A stretch of 64,000 nucleotides of DNA from JAMXLO01 sp963832895. GTDB lineage: Bacteria; Pseudomonadota; Alphaproteobacteria; Acetobacterales; Acetobacteraceae. The position numbers and the translations under genes are program-made. The notes beneath the pieces were generated by a model that ran no database searches, was not told the origin of the DNA, and saw only the letters and a program-made list of their open reading frames with translations. Within the stretch, counting starts at the first letter, position 1, and each line of letters begins with the position of its first letter. Positions 17,520-24,948 of the stretch are shown here, piece after piece. Where the stretch lies: the NCBI GenBank assembly GCA_963832895.1, contig CAWHVQ010000012.1:186001-250000 (forward strand), in the 5' to 3' direction.

Positions 17520-18872
17520 ATGGCAGTTGAGATGAGTGGAAACATGCATAGAAGCGAGACCGTTGAAACCCGCCACTTGGTCAAGCGCGGCAAGGTGTAT
17601 TTCGTCGTCCTAGACGTGCCGAAGCCCCTGCAACCTACTCTCAAAAAGAAGGTCCTGACCCGCACCACTGGTACCGGCGATATCCTGCAAGCCCGCGAGC
17701 GCAGGGACACGATCCTTGCGGAGTTCAAGGCACGCATTGCCCGCGCCAAGGTAGATGTCGAGTGGCTCGGTGGCGCGGCTACCTTTGATTGGCTTGCCCA
17801 ACAGGCTGACAAGGCCGAAGCCAAGGCCGCCGAGCTAATCCGCCTAGCGGAACTGGAGCGCGATGCGGCCCAGTGGGCGCGGCGCAAGATCGCAGCAGCC
17901 CTTATGCCTACCAGCGAGCCTACAATCACGGTCCTGCCATGCGCTGCCGCAGGGGTATCATTCCGTGAGGCAGCGGAAGCCTGCATCGCCAGTCGCCAAG
18001 GCACGACCAAATCCGACCGCTGGACTCCCTCGCTGACTACGTATGCCTTCCCCACGATTGGCGCGGTACCTGTCTCTGACCTATCAACGGATCACGTCCT
18101 GTCCGTTCTGCAACCGATGTGGGCCACCATTCCAGACGCGGGCAGACGGTTGCGCAATGTCATTGCAGCCGTGCTTGACTATGCCCGCACGCGTGGATGG
18201 CGGACTGGTGACAACCCTGCGGCATGGGATGGACACCTAGAACACGTCTTGCCGCAGGCAACGCGTATCAAGCCCGCAGGGCAGCACGAGGCAATGAGAT
18301 GGCAAGATGCGCCCGCGTTCTGTTCTCGCCTGTCCAGCCTCGCCACAACGCCAGCGCATACCCTTTTATTCGCCATCCTGACCGCTGGCCGCAAAGACGA
18401 GATACTAGGCGCGACATGGCCCGAGTTTGACCTAGAGGGGCGCGTCTGGACGATACCAGCGGGCAGGATGAAAGCAGGGCGCGAACATCGCGTGCCCCTG
18501 TCAGATGCAGCGATGGCAGTTGTGCGGGGGATGCAAGCTCAATCACTGCCGCGTCACGGCGAACTCGTATTCCCTGGCAGGGCTGGCAAACTGAGTTCCG
18601 CAACGTTCTACCGGGTACTTCACCAGCTAGGCGAGACAGAGGCAACCGGGCATGGCTTCCGCAGTTCCTTCCGCGACTGGTGTGCGGACAATGGGCACGA
18701 GCGAGAACTTGCGGAATTGGCGCTGGCGCACGTCGTAGGGGGGAAGGTTGAAAGAGCATATCAGCGCTCGGATTTATTGGAGCGACGGCGCGGACTGATG
18801 CAAGAGTGGGGGAGGTTCTGCACTTTCCGAGTTACGCTTAGTCACAAGCCACTACCAGAAATTGCGCTATAG
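17520..18872 (+). CDS. int: tyrosine-type site-specific integrase
   Basis: Tyrosine recombinase of about 450 residues that would integrate and excise the element at the 16-bp att core. The N-terminal 60 residues (RHLVKRGKVYFVVLDVPKPL) resemble the arm-binding region of similar integrases. Catalytic residues: Arg in LTAGRKDEILG, Lys near GRMKAGREHRVPL, the HGFRSSFRDW box, a late histidine in LALAHVVGGKVERAY, and the nucleophile Tyr in AYQRSD. ATG 17520, 17532 and 17544 are all in frame and none has a strong ribosome-binding site. It is transcribed away from attL into the element. Confidence 0.92.
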   Translation: MAVEMSGNMHRSETVETRHLVKRGKVYFVVLDVPKPLQPTLKKKVLTRTTGTGDILQARERRDTILAEFKARIARAKVDVEWLGGAATFDWLAQQADKAEAKAAELIRLAELERDAAQWARRKIAAALMPTSEPTITVLPCAAAGVSFREAAEACIASRQGTTKSDRWTPSLTTYAFPTIGAVPVSDLSTDHVLSVLQPMWATIPDAGRRLRNVIAAVLDYARTRGWRTGDNPAAWDGHLEHVLPQATRIKPAGQHEAMRWQDAPAFCSRLSSLATTPAHTLLFAILTAGRKDEILGATWPEFDLEGRVWTIPAGRMKAGREHRVPLSDAAMAVVRGMQAQSLPRHGELVFPGRAGKLSSATFYRVLHQLGETEATGHGFRSSFRDWCADNGHERELAELALAHVVGGKVERAYQRSDLLERRRGLMQEWGRFCTFRVTLSHKPLPEIAL

Positions 18873-18930
18873 CAGCTTCGTGCCCCGCATTCGCTGGGGC
18901 GCTCTTTCGATTGATTCCCCCAACTTTAAT

Positions 18931-18958
18931 CCGGCGCCCCCCTGGCGCCGGTTTCTTT
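18931..18958 (+). terminator. intrinsic terminator after the integrase gene
   Basis: CCGGCGCC (18931-18938) pairs perfectly with GGCGCCGG (18944-18951) over a 5-base loop, followed by TTTCTTT. It lies 58 bp after the integrase stop and before the small zinc-finger gene. Confidence 0.8.
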
Positions 18959-18987
18959 CAGTACCCAGAAGCGTTACGGTCGCCAGC

Positions 18988-19158
18988 ATGCCAAACCGCA
19001 TTTGCCTCCGCTGCCGCTGGCCCTTGCCACCCGCACCCGGCCATTCCCACCAACTCTTTTGCAGTGACGCATGCAGACAAGCTGCGTATCGCAAGCAAAT
19101 CAAGACTAAGCGCAGACTACTCGTGCCAGACACCGTGAAGCTCCTTTCGGTTGACTAG
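18988..19158 (+). CDS. small CxxC...CxxxC zinc-finger protein
   Basis: A 56-residue protein with one zinc finger: CLRC, then CSDAC-RQAAYRKQ. This CxxC...CSxxCRQxAYR pattern is common in short proteins of plasmids and integrated elements; function unknown, probably nucleic-acid binding. The frame is open from 18862 but the earlier part runs through the terminator, so ATG 18988 is preferred. The finger is related to the one at the start of the next gene. Confidence 0.5.
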   Translation: MPNRICLRCRWPLPPAPGHSHQLFCSDACRQAAYRKQIKTKRRLLVPDTVKLLSVD

Positions 19159-19215
19159 ATATTAGGTGCCGCAATCTGGTTTGCCCGATCTTTACCGTAA
19201 CTTTACGCTAAGCAC

Positions 19216-19833
19216 ATGCGAAATCCGTTGCCAGCATTGCCAAGCTCCCTCACTGCGATACGCAGCACACGCCGCTATTGCAGTGGCACATGCAGACAGA
19301 TGGCCTACTACGCACGACTGCGGGCACGCCCTGCGCCAAGGAAACTGACACCGGAGCGCAATGCTCCCGAGAGTGATCTTGTCCCTACACCCTACGCCCT
19401 GGCCCGTGTCATCGTGCGACACTTTCGCCCGACCGGGCGCTGTCTCGATCCATGCAGAGGGCCAGCACGTCCTTTCTACACAGCGCTAAAGGCACAACGC
19501 GGCTGCGTAGTCGATTGGTGCGAGGTGACCGAAGGCAGAGACTTCATGGCCTACAGCCTGCCCACAGATTGGATCGTGACTAACCCGCCTTGGAGTAAGG
19601 TATTTCCCTTCCTTCGGCACGCGATGACGTTGGCGGATAACGTTGTGTTTCTTGCAGCGCTGTCAGCCTTTACGTTGCGAGCACGTATGCGCGCTATCGA
19701 GCTTGCAGGGTTTGGATTGAAGGAATCCTTGCTCGTGCCGCATCCGCCTAGGCCCTGGCCCGCCAGTGGGTTTCAGCTTGCAGCAGTGCATATCCAGCGA
19801 GGATATGCAGGGCCATTCGTACTCACCCGATAA
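19216..19833 (+). CDS. NPPW-motif protein, possible DNA methyltransferase relative
   Basis: A 205-residue protein with CSGTCRQMAYYARLR near the N-terminus (half of a CxxC...CSxxCRQ finger) and a methyltransferase-like core: LVPTPYALARVIVRHF, GRCLDPCRGPARPFY (position of the SAM-binding motif, without the usual GxG) and DWIVTNPPWS, the NPPW/Y motif of adenine-N6 methyltransferases. It is shorter than typical enzymes. A sequence coding CQHCQAP lies in another frame just after the start codon, suggesting that the first half of the finger was lost by compensating indels. May be a decayed or minimal methyltransferase. Confidence 0.6.
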   Translation: MRNPLPALPSSLTAIRSTRRYCSGTCRQMAYYARLRARPAPRKLTPERNAPESDLVPTPYALARVIVRHFRPTGRCLDPCRGPARPFYTALKAQRGCVVDWCEVTEGRDFMAYSLPTDWIVTNPPWSKVFPFLRHAMTLADNVVFLAALSAFTLRARMRAIELAGFGLKESLLVPHPPRPWPASGFQLAAVHIQRGYAGPFVLTR

Positions 19834-20209
19834 TCAATTTAGAGTTCTTACGTATCTCTGCCATCCATCGTAGATACATACTCATCGCGCCAACGTCGCC
19901 ACGCAGCGCTGCGTTGAACATTGCCTCGTGAACACCATCCACACCTTCTAAGCGTTTCATCGCCAAACGAGCGCGGTTGTCCCCTTCATTCATATACCGC
20001 GTCCAAGTACGTGACGTGATATCAAGAATCGTTCTAATCTGCGCATTCGATTTGCCAACATGCGCCAAGCTCAAGATACGGTCGAAGCTATGGCCCATCT
20101 TCTTAGGGCGCCCGAGCCGCTTAACGACTGGATTCTCGGGCACTGATGTATCAGGCAGCGGATGTAATCGCGGTCTGCCACGCCCACGCTTTGCTACAGT
20201 CTCGCTCAT
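19823..20209 (-). CDS. helix-turn-helix protein with AT-hooks, terminase-small-subunit-like
   Basis: A 128-residue basic protein. Two AT-hook-like motifs (RGRGRPRLH, about 8-16; LGRPKK, about 32-37) are followed by a helix-turn-helix region (GKSNAQIRTILDITSRTW) and a C-terminal helix pair EAMFNAALRGDVGAMSMYLR. The order HTH then xAAxxGDxxAMxxYL resembles phage small terminase subunits, which bind DNA to start packaging. No large subunit is present. It overlaps the upstream gene by ATGA, so the two are co-translated. The identification rests on motif order only. Confidence 0.5.
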   Translation of the reverse strand: MSETVAKRGRGRPRLHPLPDTSVPENPVVKRLGRPKKMGHSFDRILSLAHVGKSNAQIRTILDITSRTWTRYMNEGDNRARLAMKRLEGVDGVHEAMFNAALRGDVGAMSMYLRWMAEIRKNSKLIIG

Positions 20210-20703
20210 TTGCGTGCCTCCGTGTATGTCTTCTCGGCCGCATCAAACTCGCGCTGCTTCCTCGCTAATTCTTCAAGTGCGGTTGCTCGATCCTTTGCCT
20301 TGCTGGTTGCGTCTTCCGCCTCGCCTAGCTCAATCAGCGCCTTCTGACGTGCGAACAACGAATTGACGCTCGCGTTAACCTTGCGCCATGTCGCATGTTC
20401 TTCTGCGGCTGATACGCGGTGCTGCTGCACTTCTTCGAATATATCGCCTACAGGTACTTCCGCAGTCTTGAGCGCACGCATTGCGCTGACGTTCCCTTTA
20501 GCGGCCGCAAGCGTAAGTTGCTCGCGTATTAAGGATACGCCCTCCGATCTGCCTTCCGCATAAATCTGTTGGATGCCCTTGTCGCGCACTGCTTCGGCCA
20601 TATCCACGAGGGGAACGCCAGAGCGCGTGCATGCGTCAACAATGTCCAAGCCGATGCTAGCTGCCCGATGCAACTTGGCTTTCTGTTCTTTAGTGATTTC
20701 CAT
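20206..20703 (-). CDS. hypothetical helical protein, co-translated with the HTH protein
   Basis: A 165-residue, highly charged, helical protein. Residues about 60-80 (REQLTLAAAKGNVSAMRALK) repeat the AAxxGxVxAM pattern seen in the terminase-like partner, and the C-terminal 60 residues (ATALEELARKQREFDAAEKT) look like a coiled coil. First gene of a two-gene minus-strand operon starting from the 145-bp divergent region shared with the gene at 20849. Function unknown; a packaging or regulatory partner is possible. Confidence 0.6.
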   Translation of the reverse strand: MEITKEQKAKLHRAASIGLDIVDACTRSGVPLVDMAEAVRDKGIQQIYAEGRSEGVSLIREQLTLAAAKGNVSAMRALKTAEVPVGDIFEEVQQHRVSAAEEHATWRKVNASVNSLFARQKALIELGEAEDATSKAKDRATALEELARKQREFDAAEKTYTEARK

Positions 20704-20848
20704 TGGACGTAGACAAAACCTCCCTTAACTCAATACTCTTGTGGTATTGCAAAAATGTGCTATGAAGCGAACTAATACTACATCAGTACATTATCTCCGG
20801 CAATGGTCACTTAGACAAAAGGCCGGTATATTCGAGGTTTCAACCTAA

Positions 20849-21661
20849 ATGCCAAAGAACAACCAAACGGCCTTTTCAACATTGTTCGCCTCAATGGCGG
20901 ATATTTTCCGCAAGGCGAACCCAGACGATTTAGAAGATTTGCGCGATGCATTAGACGTAACCGTTGATCCTGCAAAGGACAATTGGAACACCGGCGACCG
21001 TGGCAATCGTATCCACAACGAGAAGATGGGTCCAGAAGCTAGCATGAGCGCTCCCGATGGACTCGAAGCCATGATCCGCGAGTACTCAGAACTCGCTATG
21101 CAGACAGGACTCTCGCAAGCTTATGACAAGTTTAGCGAAGAGATGAAATCGCGCATGTCATCGCTAGAGAAAGCGGTAGGCGCGATTGCAACCCTACTCG
21201 CAAAGACAGCGGGCGAACCATTCGAGAATGATGGTGCGGAGAAAGGTGACGAGTTTGCCGAGCTAGAGGAAGACGATAGCGCAAGCTCAAAGGCTGTTGC
21301 ACCAGTCGTGCGATCAGTAGTCGGCGGTGTACCTGGATTGATGGCACGTCTACAAGGCGCAAGTCATGACACCGGCAAGCTTTCGCTGAAGGCGCCGCCG
21401 AACATGAGCGTTATGGCAAAGGCTCGCCAGAGTGGCGTGCAACAGTTGCAGCAGTATCTTGACTCTAACGTTGTCGCTGGTGATACGCGGAATGCACTAT
21501 CGAGCTTTTTGAATGCAGCGAAGCATTATGAGCAAGACCCAAGCAACCCGGTATACGCAAACCAAATGCGGGTTGTTATCAGCAAGTGTACTCCTGATGC
21601 ATCGGCGCTTATCGGCCGCTTTAAGATTCTACCGCCGCCGCCCCCTAAGCCGCTTTGGTAA
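20849..21661 (+). CDS. hypothetical protein, 270 residues
   Basis: Not recognised. Acidic, largely helical: a helical N-terminal part (TLFASMADIFRKANPDDLED), a possible coiled coil at about 75-120, an acidic linker (EFAELEEDDSASS), and a C-terminus ending PPPPPKPLW. No membrane segment or catalytic motif. AT-rich codon use relative to the chromosome. ATG 20849 is preceded by GAGG at 11 bases. It is the first plus-strand gene of the element's central block; promoter presumably within 20704-20848, where TTGTGG and TATGAA stand 16 bp apart. Confidence 0.6.
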   Translation: MPKNNQTAFSTLFASMADIFRKANPDDLEDLRDALDVTVDPAKDNWNTGDRGNRIHNEKMGPEASMSAPDGLEAMIREYSELAMQTGLSQAYDKFSEEMKSRMSSLEKAVGAIATLLAKTAGEPFENDGAEKGDEFAELEEDDSASSKAVAPVVRSVVGGVPGLMARLQGASHDTGKLSLKAPPNMSVMAKARQSGVQQLQQYLDSNVVAGDTRNALSSFLNAAKHYEQDPSNPVYANQMRVVISKCTPDASALIGRFKILPPPPPKPLW

Positions 21662-21890
21662 TTTATAACAGAACGCAGCACTGCGCAAAGCTTTGGTGCC
21701 TTACGTTGTGGGTAAAGGTTCGGGTACCTTTCTTTATCCTTCAGTGACACCAGAGCGGTATACATTTCAATGATACGCCAGTGCTTGCTAGTCCGGTTTG
21801 ACGCGCAAGGTTTGAGGGGTCTTTAACCCTGCATGTCAACCGGGCGAAACTTTCACTGAACTCCAACACCTCTGACAAGGCCGCCACCTA

Positions 21891-21926
21891 GGCGCTGCTA
21901 TTGAACGTAGCGGCGCCTTTCTTTTT
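21891..21926 (+). terminator. intrinsic terminator just before the 21939 gene
   Basis: GGCGCTGCTA (21891-21900) pairs with TAGCGGCGCC (21908-21917; one G-T pair), followed by TTTCTTTTT. It ends only 12 bases before ATG 21939, so downstream expression needs readthrough or antitermination, or a start signal inside the hairpin. Confidence 0.75.
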
Positions 21927-21938
21927 AGAGCATGCGCA

Positions 21939-22454
21939 ATGCCTGTAAATCCCGCTGCTGATGTTGCTGATCTAATCGAGCGCGAGAAACAGCGTAGAAT
22001 CTATTCCCTTCGGGATAACGCATTGCTGCCCTATGATCCACCTGATTGGGTACTCGCGATTGCACAAGGTGAACGCATACCAGTCAAAGATGTAGAACAC
22101 ATGCGCTCACTCTGCAACCAATTGCGCGTAACTCATTCATATATCGTGCGACTGCAACGTGATTGGGATATCCATAACGGCCTTGTTCCCGTTGCAACGG
22201 AAGAGATTCAAAAGCCCGTACTAGCGGGCGATCAAGCAAGGAAACCGCGCCCTGTGTATAAGGCACCTGTCCGAACTGCAGCAGACGTAAGACGTTCGCA
22301 GTTATTTGAGGCGAAGCTCCAAAGGGCACAAGCAAAACGTGAAGCAGAAGCAGATGCAAAACATGCAAGAGAACAAAAAGCTAGAGAACGACGAGAACAG
22401 CGGCACAGCCCGAGGGCAAGCCCGAGGCTACTGCGGCAGAGCAAGATGGTTTGA
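21939..22454 (+). CDS. hypothetical protein, 171 residues
   Basis: Not recognised. N-terminal part folded-looking (DLIEREKQRRIYSLRDNALL; YDPPDWVLAIAQGERIPV), C-terminal 60 residues extremely basic and helical (KREAEADAKHAREQKARE). A nucleic-acid-binding role would fit the charge. No clear ribosome-binding site. Its stop overlaps the next start (TGATG), giving a coupled trio 21939-22454, 22454-22654 and 22651-23019. Confidence 0.55.
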   Translation: MPVNPAADVADLIEREKQRRIYSLRDNALLPYDPPDWVLAIAQGERIPVKDVEHMRSLCNQLRVTHSYIVRLQRDWDIHNGLVPVATEEIQKPVLAGDQARKPRPVYKAPVRTAADVRRSQLFEAKLQRAQAKREAEADAKHAREQKARERREQRHSPRASPRLLRQSKMV

Positions 22455-22654
22455 TGGCCCAGCGCATGTCCGCAGCCCTGGCAGAAGCCGAGATACTCGC
22501 GACAAGGAAAGCAGAAGCCGAGAGCGGATCGACAGCAGATGCACAGTCCTGGCTGCGCAGCAGATCGGAAAGACGTGCGCTTCTTGATCTGGCGATTATG
22601 ATTTTCGAGATGCAGAAGAACTCTAAAAGAGATAACCGAGGAAAGGACCGATGA
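22454..22654 (+). CDS. small hypothetical protein, 66 residues
   Basis: Alanine- and glutamate-rich helical protein (MAQRMSAALAEAEILATR...) with an arginine/lysine-rich tail. Starts at ATG 22454 overlapping the previous stop, and its own stop overlaps the next ATG (ATGA). No recognisable family. Confidence 0.5.
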   Translation: MAQRMSAALAEAEILATRKAEAESGSTADAQSWLRSRSERRALLDLAIMIFEMQKNSKRDNRGKDR

Positions 22655-23019
22655 ATGATGTATCGTACTATGACGAACCTATGTGCGTGCTGAACAATCT
22701 CATTGCAGGGCTGAATTACCTCTTGATGCAACTATGCCCCGAAGACGTGGATAAGGAACGCGGGCTGTATATCTGCCGAACATGCAGCGATACCGCGATG
22801 CTTGTGGATTTGGTGCTAGCGCAGGAGATATCCAAGCTTGAAGGGAAACGCCAAGCCCTGCGGAATTTTGGCGAAATCACGTCAATTACGCTGGACAATG
22901 GAATTGATCTAGCCCGGTCAAATCGCTCCATGCTGACGAAGTTTATCGCCATGCTTGATTCCATCGTTGACGGTATTCCAGTGGCGCCCCCGATGGCGCC
23001 GATGGTTGATGACGAGTGA
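22651..23019 (+). CDS. hypothetical protein, 122 residues
   Basis: Not recognised. Contains a CxxC pair (YICRTCSDTAMLVDLVLAQE) and helical segments; C-terminus PPMAPMVDDE. Last gene of the coupled trio, followed at 48 bp by a strong terminator. The overlap arrangement argues that it is expressed. Confidence 0.55.
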   Translation: MNDVSYYDEPMCVLNNLIAGLNYLLMQLCPEDVDKERGLYICRTCSDTAMLVDLVLAQEISKLEGKRQALRNFGEITSITLDNGIDLARSNRSMLTKFIAMLDSIVDGIPVAPPMAPMVDDE

Positions 23020-23066
23020 ACGGTAGCAGGCCGGTTTCAGCGAACGTTTGCAACGAGGGTTATCAG

Positions 23067-23098
23067 GAATCCGCAGTCTAGGACTGCGGATTCTCTTT
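23067..23098 (+). terminator. intrinsic terminator ending the central operon
   Basis: A perfect 12-bp stem, GAATCCGCAGTC (23067-23078) with GACTGCGGATTC (23082-23093), closed by a 3-base loop and followed by TCTTT. It isolates the upstream trio from the AlpA-like gene. Confidence 0.8.
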
Positions 23099-23139
23099 GG
23101 TTGTGCGATAGGGTTATTAGTATTGGTTGCGCCTGACCA

Positions 23140-23168
23140 TTGACTTATTCTCATCTATTCTGTAAGAT
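23140..23168 (+). promoter_or_regulatory. strong sigma70-type promoter for the AlpA-like gene
   Basis: TTGACT (23140-23145) and TAAGAT (23163-23168) with exactly 17 bp between; each matches five of six and four of six consensus bases. Transcription would start near 23175, leaving a short leader before ATG 23202. Best promoter in the element. Confidence 0.65.
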
Positions 23169-23201
23169 GCTCTCACATTGGAAAGTAAAGATTGTTTCGT
23201 A

Positions 23202-23399
23202 ATGAGTAAAACTGAACGAGCGCCGATTATGACCGCAAGCGAAGTCTGCACATATATCGGCATCAGCCGCGTGACATTCGGCAGACTGATAAAGAACGGC
23301 AAGCTGCCGCGTCATGTATATATCGGCCGAGAGATCACTGTGCCGAAGGAAGATGTTGATAGACTGATAGGACTGATTCCGCAGAAGGAGTTGGTATGA
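23202..23399 (+). CDS. AlpA / excisionase-type helix-turn-helix regulator
   Basis: A 65-residue DNA-binding protein of the MerR-like excisionase/AlpA type: MTASEVCTYIGISRVTFGRLIKNGKLPRHVYIGRE contains the winged HTH with the typical IGISRxTFxRLIKxGKLPxxVxIGxR spacing. Such proteins direct excision or activate satellite and prophage genes. An in-frame TTG at 23178 would add eight residues but lies at the predicted transcription start. The stop overlaps the next ATG (ATGA). Confidence 0.8.
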   Translation: MSKTERAPIMTASEVCTYIGISRVTFGRLIKNGKLPRHVYIGREITVPKEDVDRLIGLIPQKELV

Positions 23400-24022
23400 T
23401 GGACAGCAGCAATAGACTGCCCGTCCTGGCAGGAGAGATACGCGATGCGGATACCCGCTGTAAGCGCAGCGCCGAAGAAACCGCTGCGGCAGCGCTGGAC
23501 GCGGGCAGGCTCCTGATCGAAGCGAAGGACCTGGTAAAGCATGGCGAGTGGGGGCTGTGGTTGCAGTCCCATTGTCAGATGGCCAAACGAACCGCACGCC
23601 GATATATGCAGCTAGCGCGATCTGGACTAGATCGGCCACGCGTGGCCGATTTGGGCATTCGTGGTGCATGTGAATTGATTGCCCGACGTATCGCGAGGGA
23701 CGCGGTAATCGAGGAAGCGGTGCAACCATTCTTCCCTGACGAGCCGGTAGTATGGGAAGCACCGGGTTCATCGATGATGCCTGCGGTTGTCGATAACGTT
23801 GTATCGCTGGACTCGCAGCGGACACGCTCTGCGATGGCACCAGCGCCGGCCGCTCGATCCGCCGGCGATGAACTATCCGATTATATGATGGATGTAACCC
23901 GGAATCCATTTCCTACAGAAAACCAATTCGACTCGCGATTCGAATCAATTCCAATTGTGATTCGATCCAAAAATCAGATTCAAAATCGTTTTATATTCCG
24001 CAACGGTAACAACGAATTTTAG
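23396..24022 (+). CDS. DUF3102 family protein
   Basis: A 208-residue protein whose first half has the DUF3102 pattern: AAAALDAGRLLIEAKDLVKHG, EWGLWLQSHC, then KRTARRYMQLAR. DUF3102 proteins occur in phages, plasmids and islands; role unproven. The C-terminal half is low-complexity and ends with an Asn/Ile/Phe-rich, AT-rich segment (IQNRFIFRNGNNEF) unlike the rest. Coupled to the AlpA-like gene by a 4-base overlap, so the two form one transcription unit. Confidence 0.7.
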   Translation: MMDSSNRLPVLAGEIRDADTRCKRSAEETAAAALDAGRLLIEAKDLVKHGEWGLWLQSHCQMAKRTARRYMQLARSGLDRPRVADLGIRGACELIARRIARDAVIEEAVQPFFPDEPVVWEAPGSSMMPAVVDNVVSLDSQRTRSAMAPAPAARSAGDELSDYMMDVTRNPFPTENQFDSRFESIPIVIRSKNQIQNRFIFRNGNNEF

Positions 24023-24032
24023 GCAAAAATAT

Positions 24033-24062
24033 GGCCCGAACGCACCAGCATTCGAGCCTTTT
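24033..24062 (+). terminator. probable terminator after the DUF3102 gene
   Basis: GGCCCGAA (24033-24040) pairs with TTCGAGCC (24051-24058), one mismatch, followed by TTTT. It sits 10 bases after the stop codon. Confidence 0.55.
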
Positions 24063-24115
24063 CATCCTATATTTACCCTATTCCGGCGCTACGCCCGCTC
24101 TCGGGATCAAGCCCA

Positions 24116-24289
24116 TCAAATACGCGGATAACCCAAGCGCGCCCGCCGCTCGTCCCTTGCCCGAACGATGGCCGCGGCGTGGTCTCGATCATGCGTCGCC
24201 CACCTGATGAACATCCGCAGCAGAACGCCTATGCCTACCATCGTCTGGACGGTGAGATAAAGCCATGTGGCAAGAAGGATGACTTGCAT
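24116..24289 (-). CDS. small membrane protein, 57 residues
   Basis: A short reading frame immediately after the serine recombinase gene (two bases between stop and ATG). The N-terminal half is one hydrophobic span (MQVILLATWLYLTVQTMVGI), the C-terminal half is highly charged (RARDERRARLGYPRI). The near-overlap and clean membrane-then-charged layout suggest it is real and co-translated. Function unknown. Confidence 0.45.
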   Translation of the reverse strand: MQVILLATWLYLTVQTMVGIGVLLRMFIRWATHDRDHAAAIVRARDERRARLGYPRI

Positions 24290-24291
24290 GG

Positions 24292-24948
24292 CTAGTCGCC
24301 AGCCCGTGCCAACACTTGCCTCACTGCCTCGTGCGATAGCTCGTGCCCATCGGCGCGCATCGCATCCGCTATGGCCCGTAGGGACGCGCCAGAAGCCCTT
24401 AGCTCCTGCATCCGCTGTATCGCTGCCTGCTTCTCGGGAACCGCCTGTAGCGAGCCGTCAGCGCCCTTCTCGTAACCCCAAACCATGATACCGCCGAGAT
24501 ACCGGCCGCGCTGCTTCTGGTCTGTCTTGACGGTCTGGACACGCTCGCGGATGCGGTCCCTTTCGTCTTCTGCGACTGCGGACAGGATCGTAAAGACGAG
24601 CTTGGACACGCCATTACCTACCTCGCCGCCAAGGTCCAGCATGTGCAACTTGATATCCTTCGCCTTGAACGCCTTGAGCGTGTCCAGCGCGTCCAGCGCA
24701 CTGCGGAACATGCGATCTAGCCTAGTCGTCAGGATCACGTCACCGGCTTGCAGCGCCGATAGCAGCAGGGCGCCTTGTGGCCTATCGTTCAATGGCTTGC
24801 TGCCACTGACTCCGCGCTCGATATACATGCGGTCGATAGTCCAATCGTTCATCATGGCGTAACCCATTAACTGCCGCTCTTGTACCTCTAGGCTTTCCTT
24901 CTCCACCTGTTGAACTGTGCTTACCCTGCAATATCCGTATACGGCCAT
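24292..24948 (-). CDS. serine recombinase, resolvase/invertase family
   Basis: A 218-residue serine recombinase with the N-terminal catalytic domain: YGYCRVST carries the nucleophile serine, VILTTRLDRMFRS the conserved arginine cluster, and SAVAEDERDRIRERV the long E helix. The C-terminal part (AIQRMQELRASGASLRAIA) is the DNA-binding HTH. Size fits a resolvase/invertase rather than a large phage integrase. GTG 24957 is an alternative start. Two 11-bp inverted repeats lie just upstream (24966-24976 and 25034-25044), candidate recombination or operator sites. Confidence 0.9.
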   Translation of the reverse strand: MAVYGYCRVSTVQQVEKESLEVQERQLMGYAMMNDWTIDRMYIERGVSGSKPLNDRPQGALLLSALQAGDVILTTRLDRMFRSALDALDTLKAFKAKDIKLHMLDLGGEVGNGVSKLVFTILSAVAEDERDRIRERVQTVKTDQKQRGRYLGGIMVWGYEKGADGSLQAVPEKQAAIQRMQELRASGASLRAIADAMRADGHELSHEAVRQVLARAGD

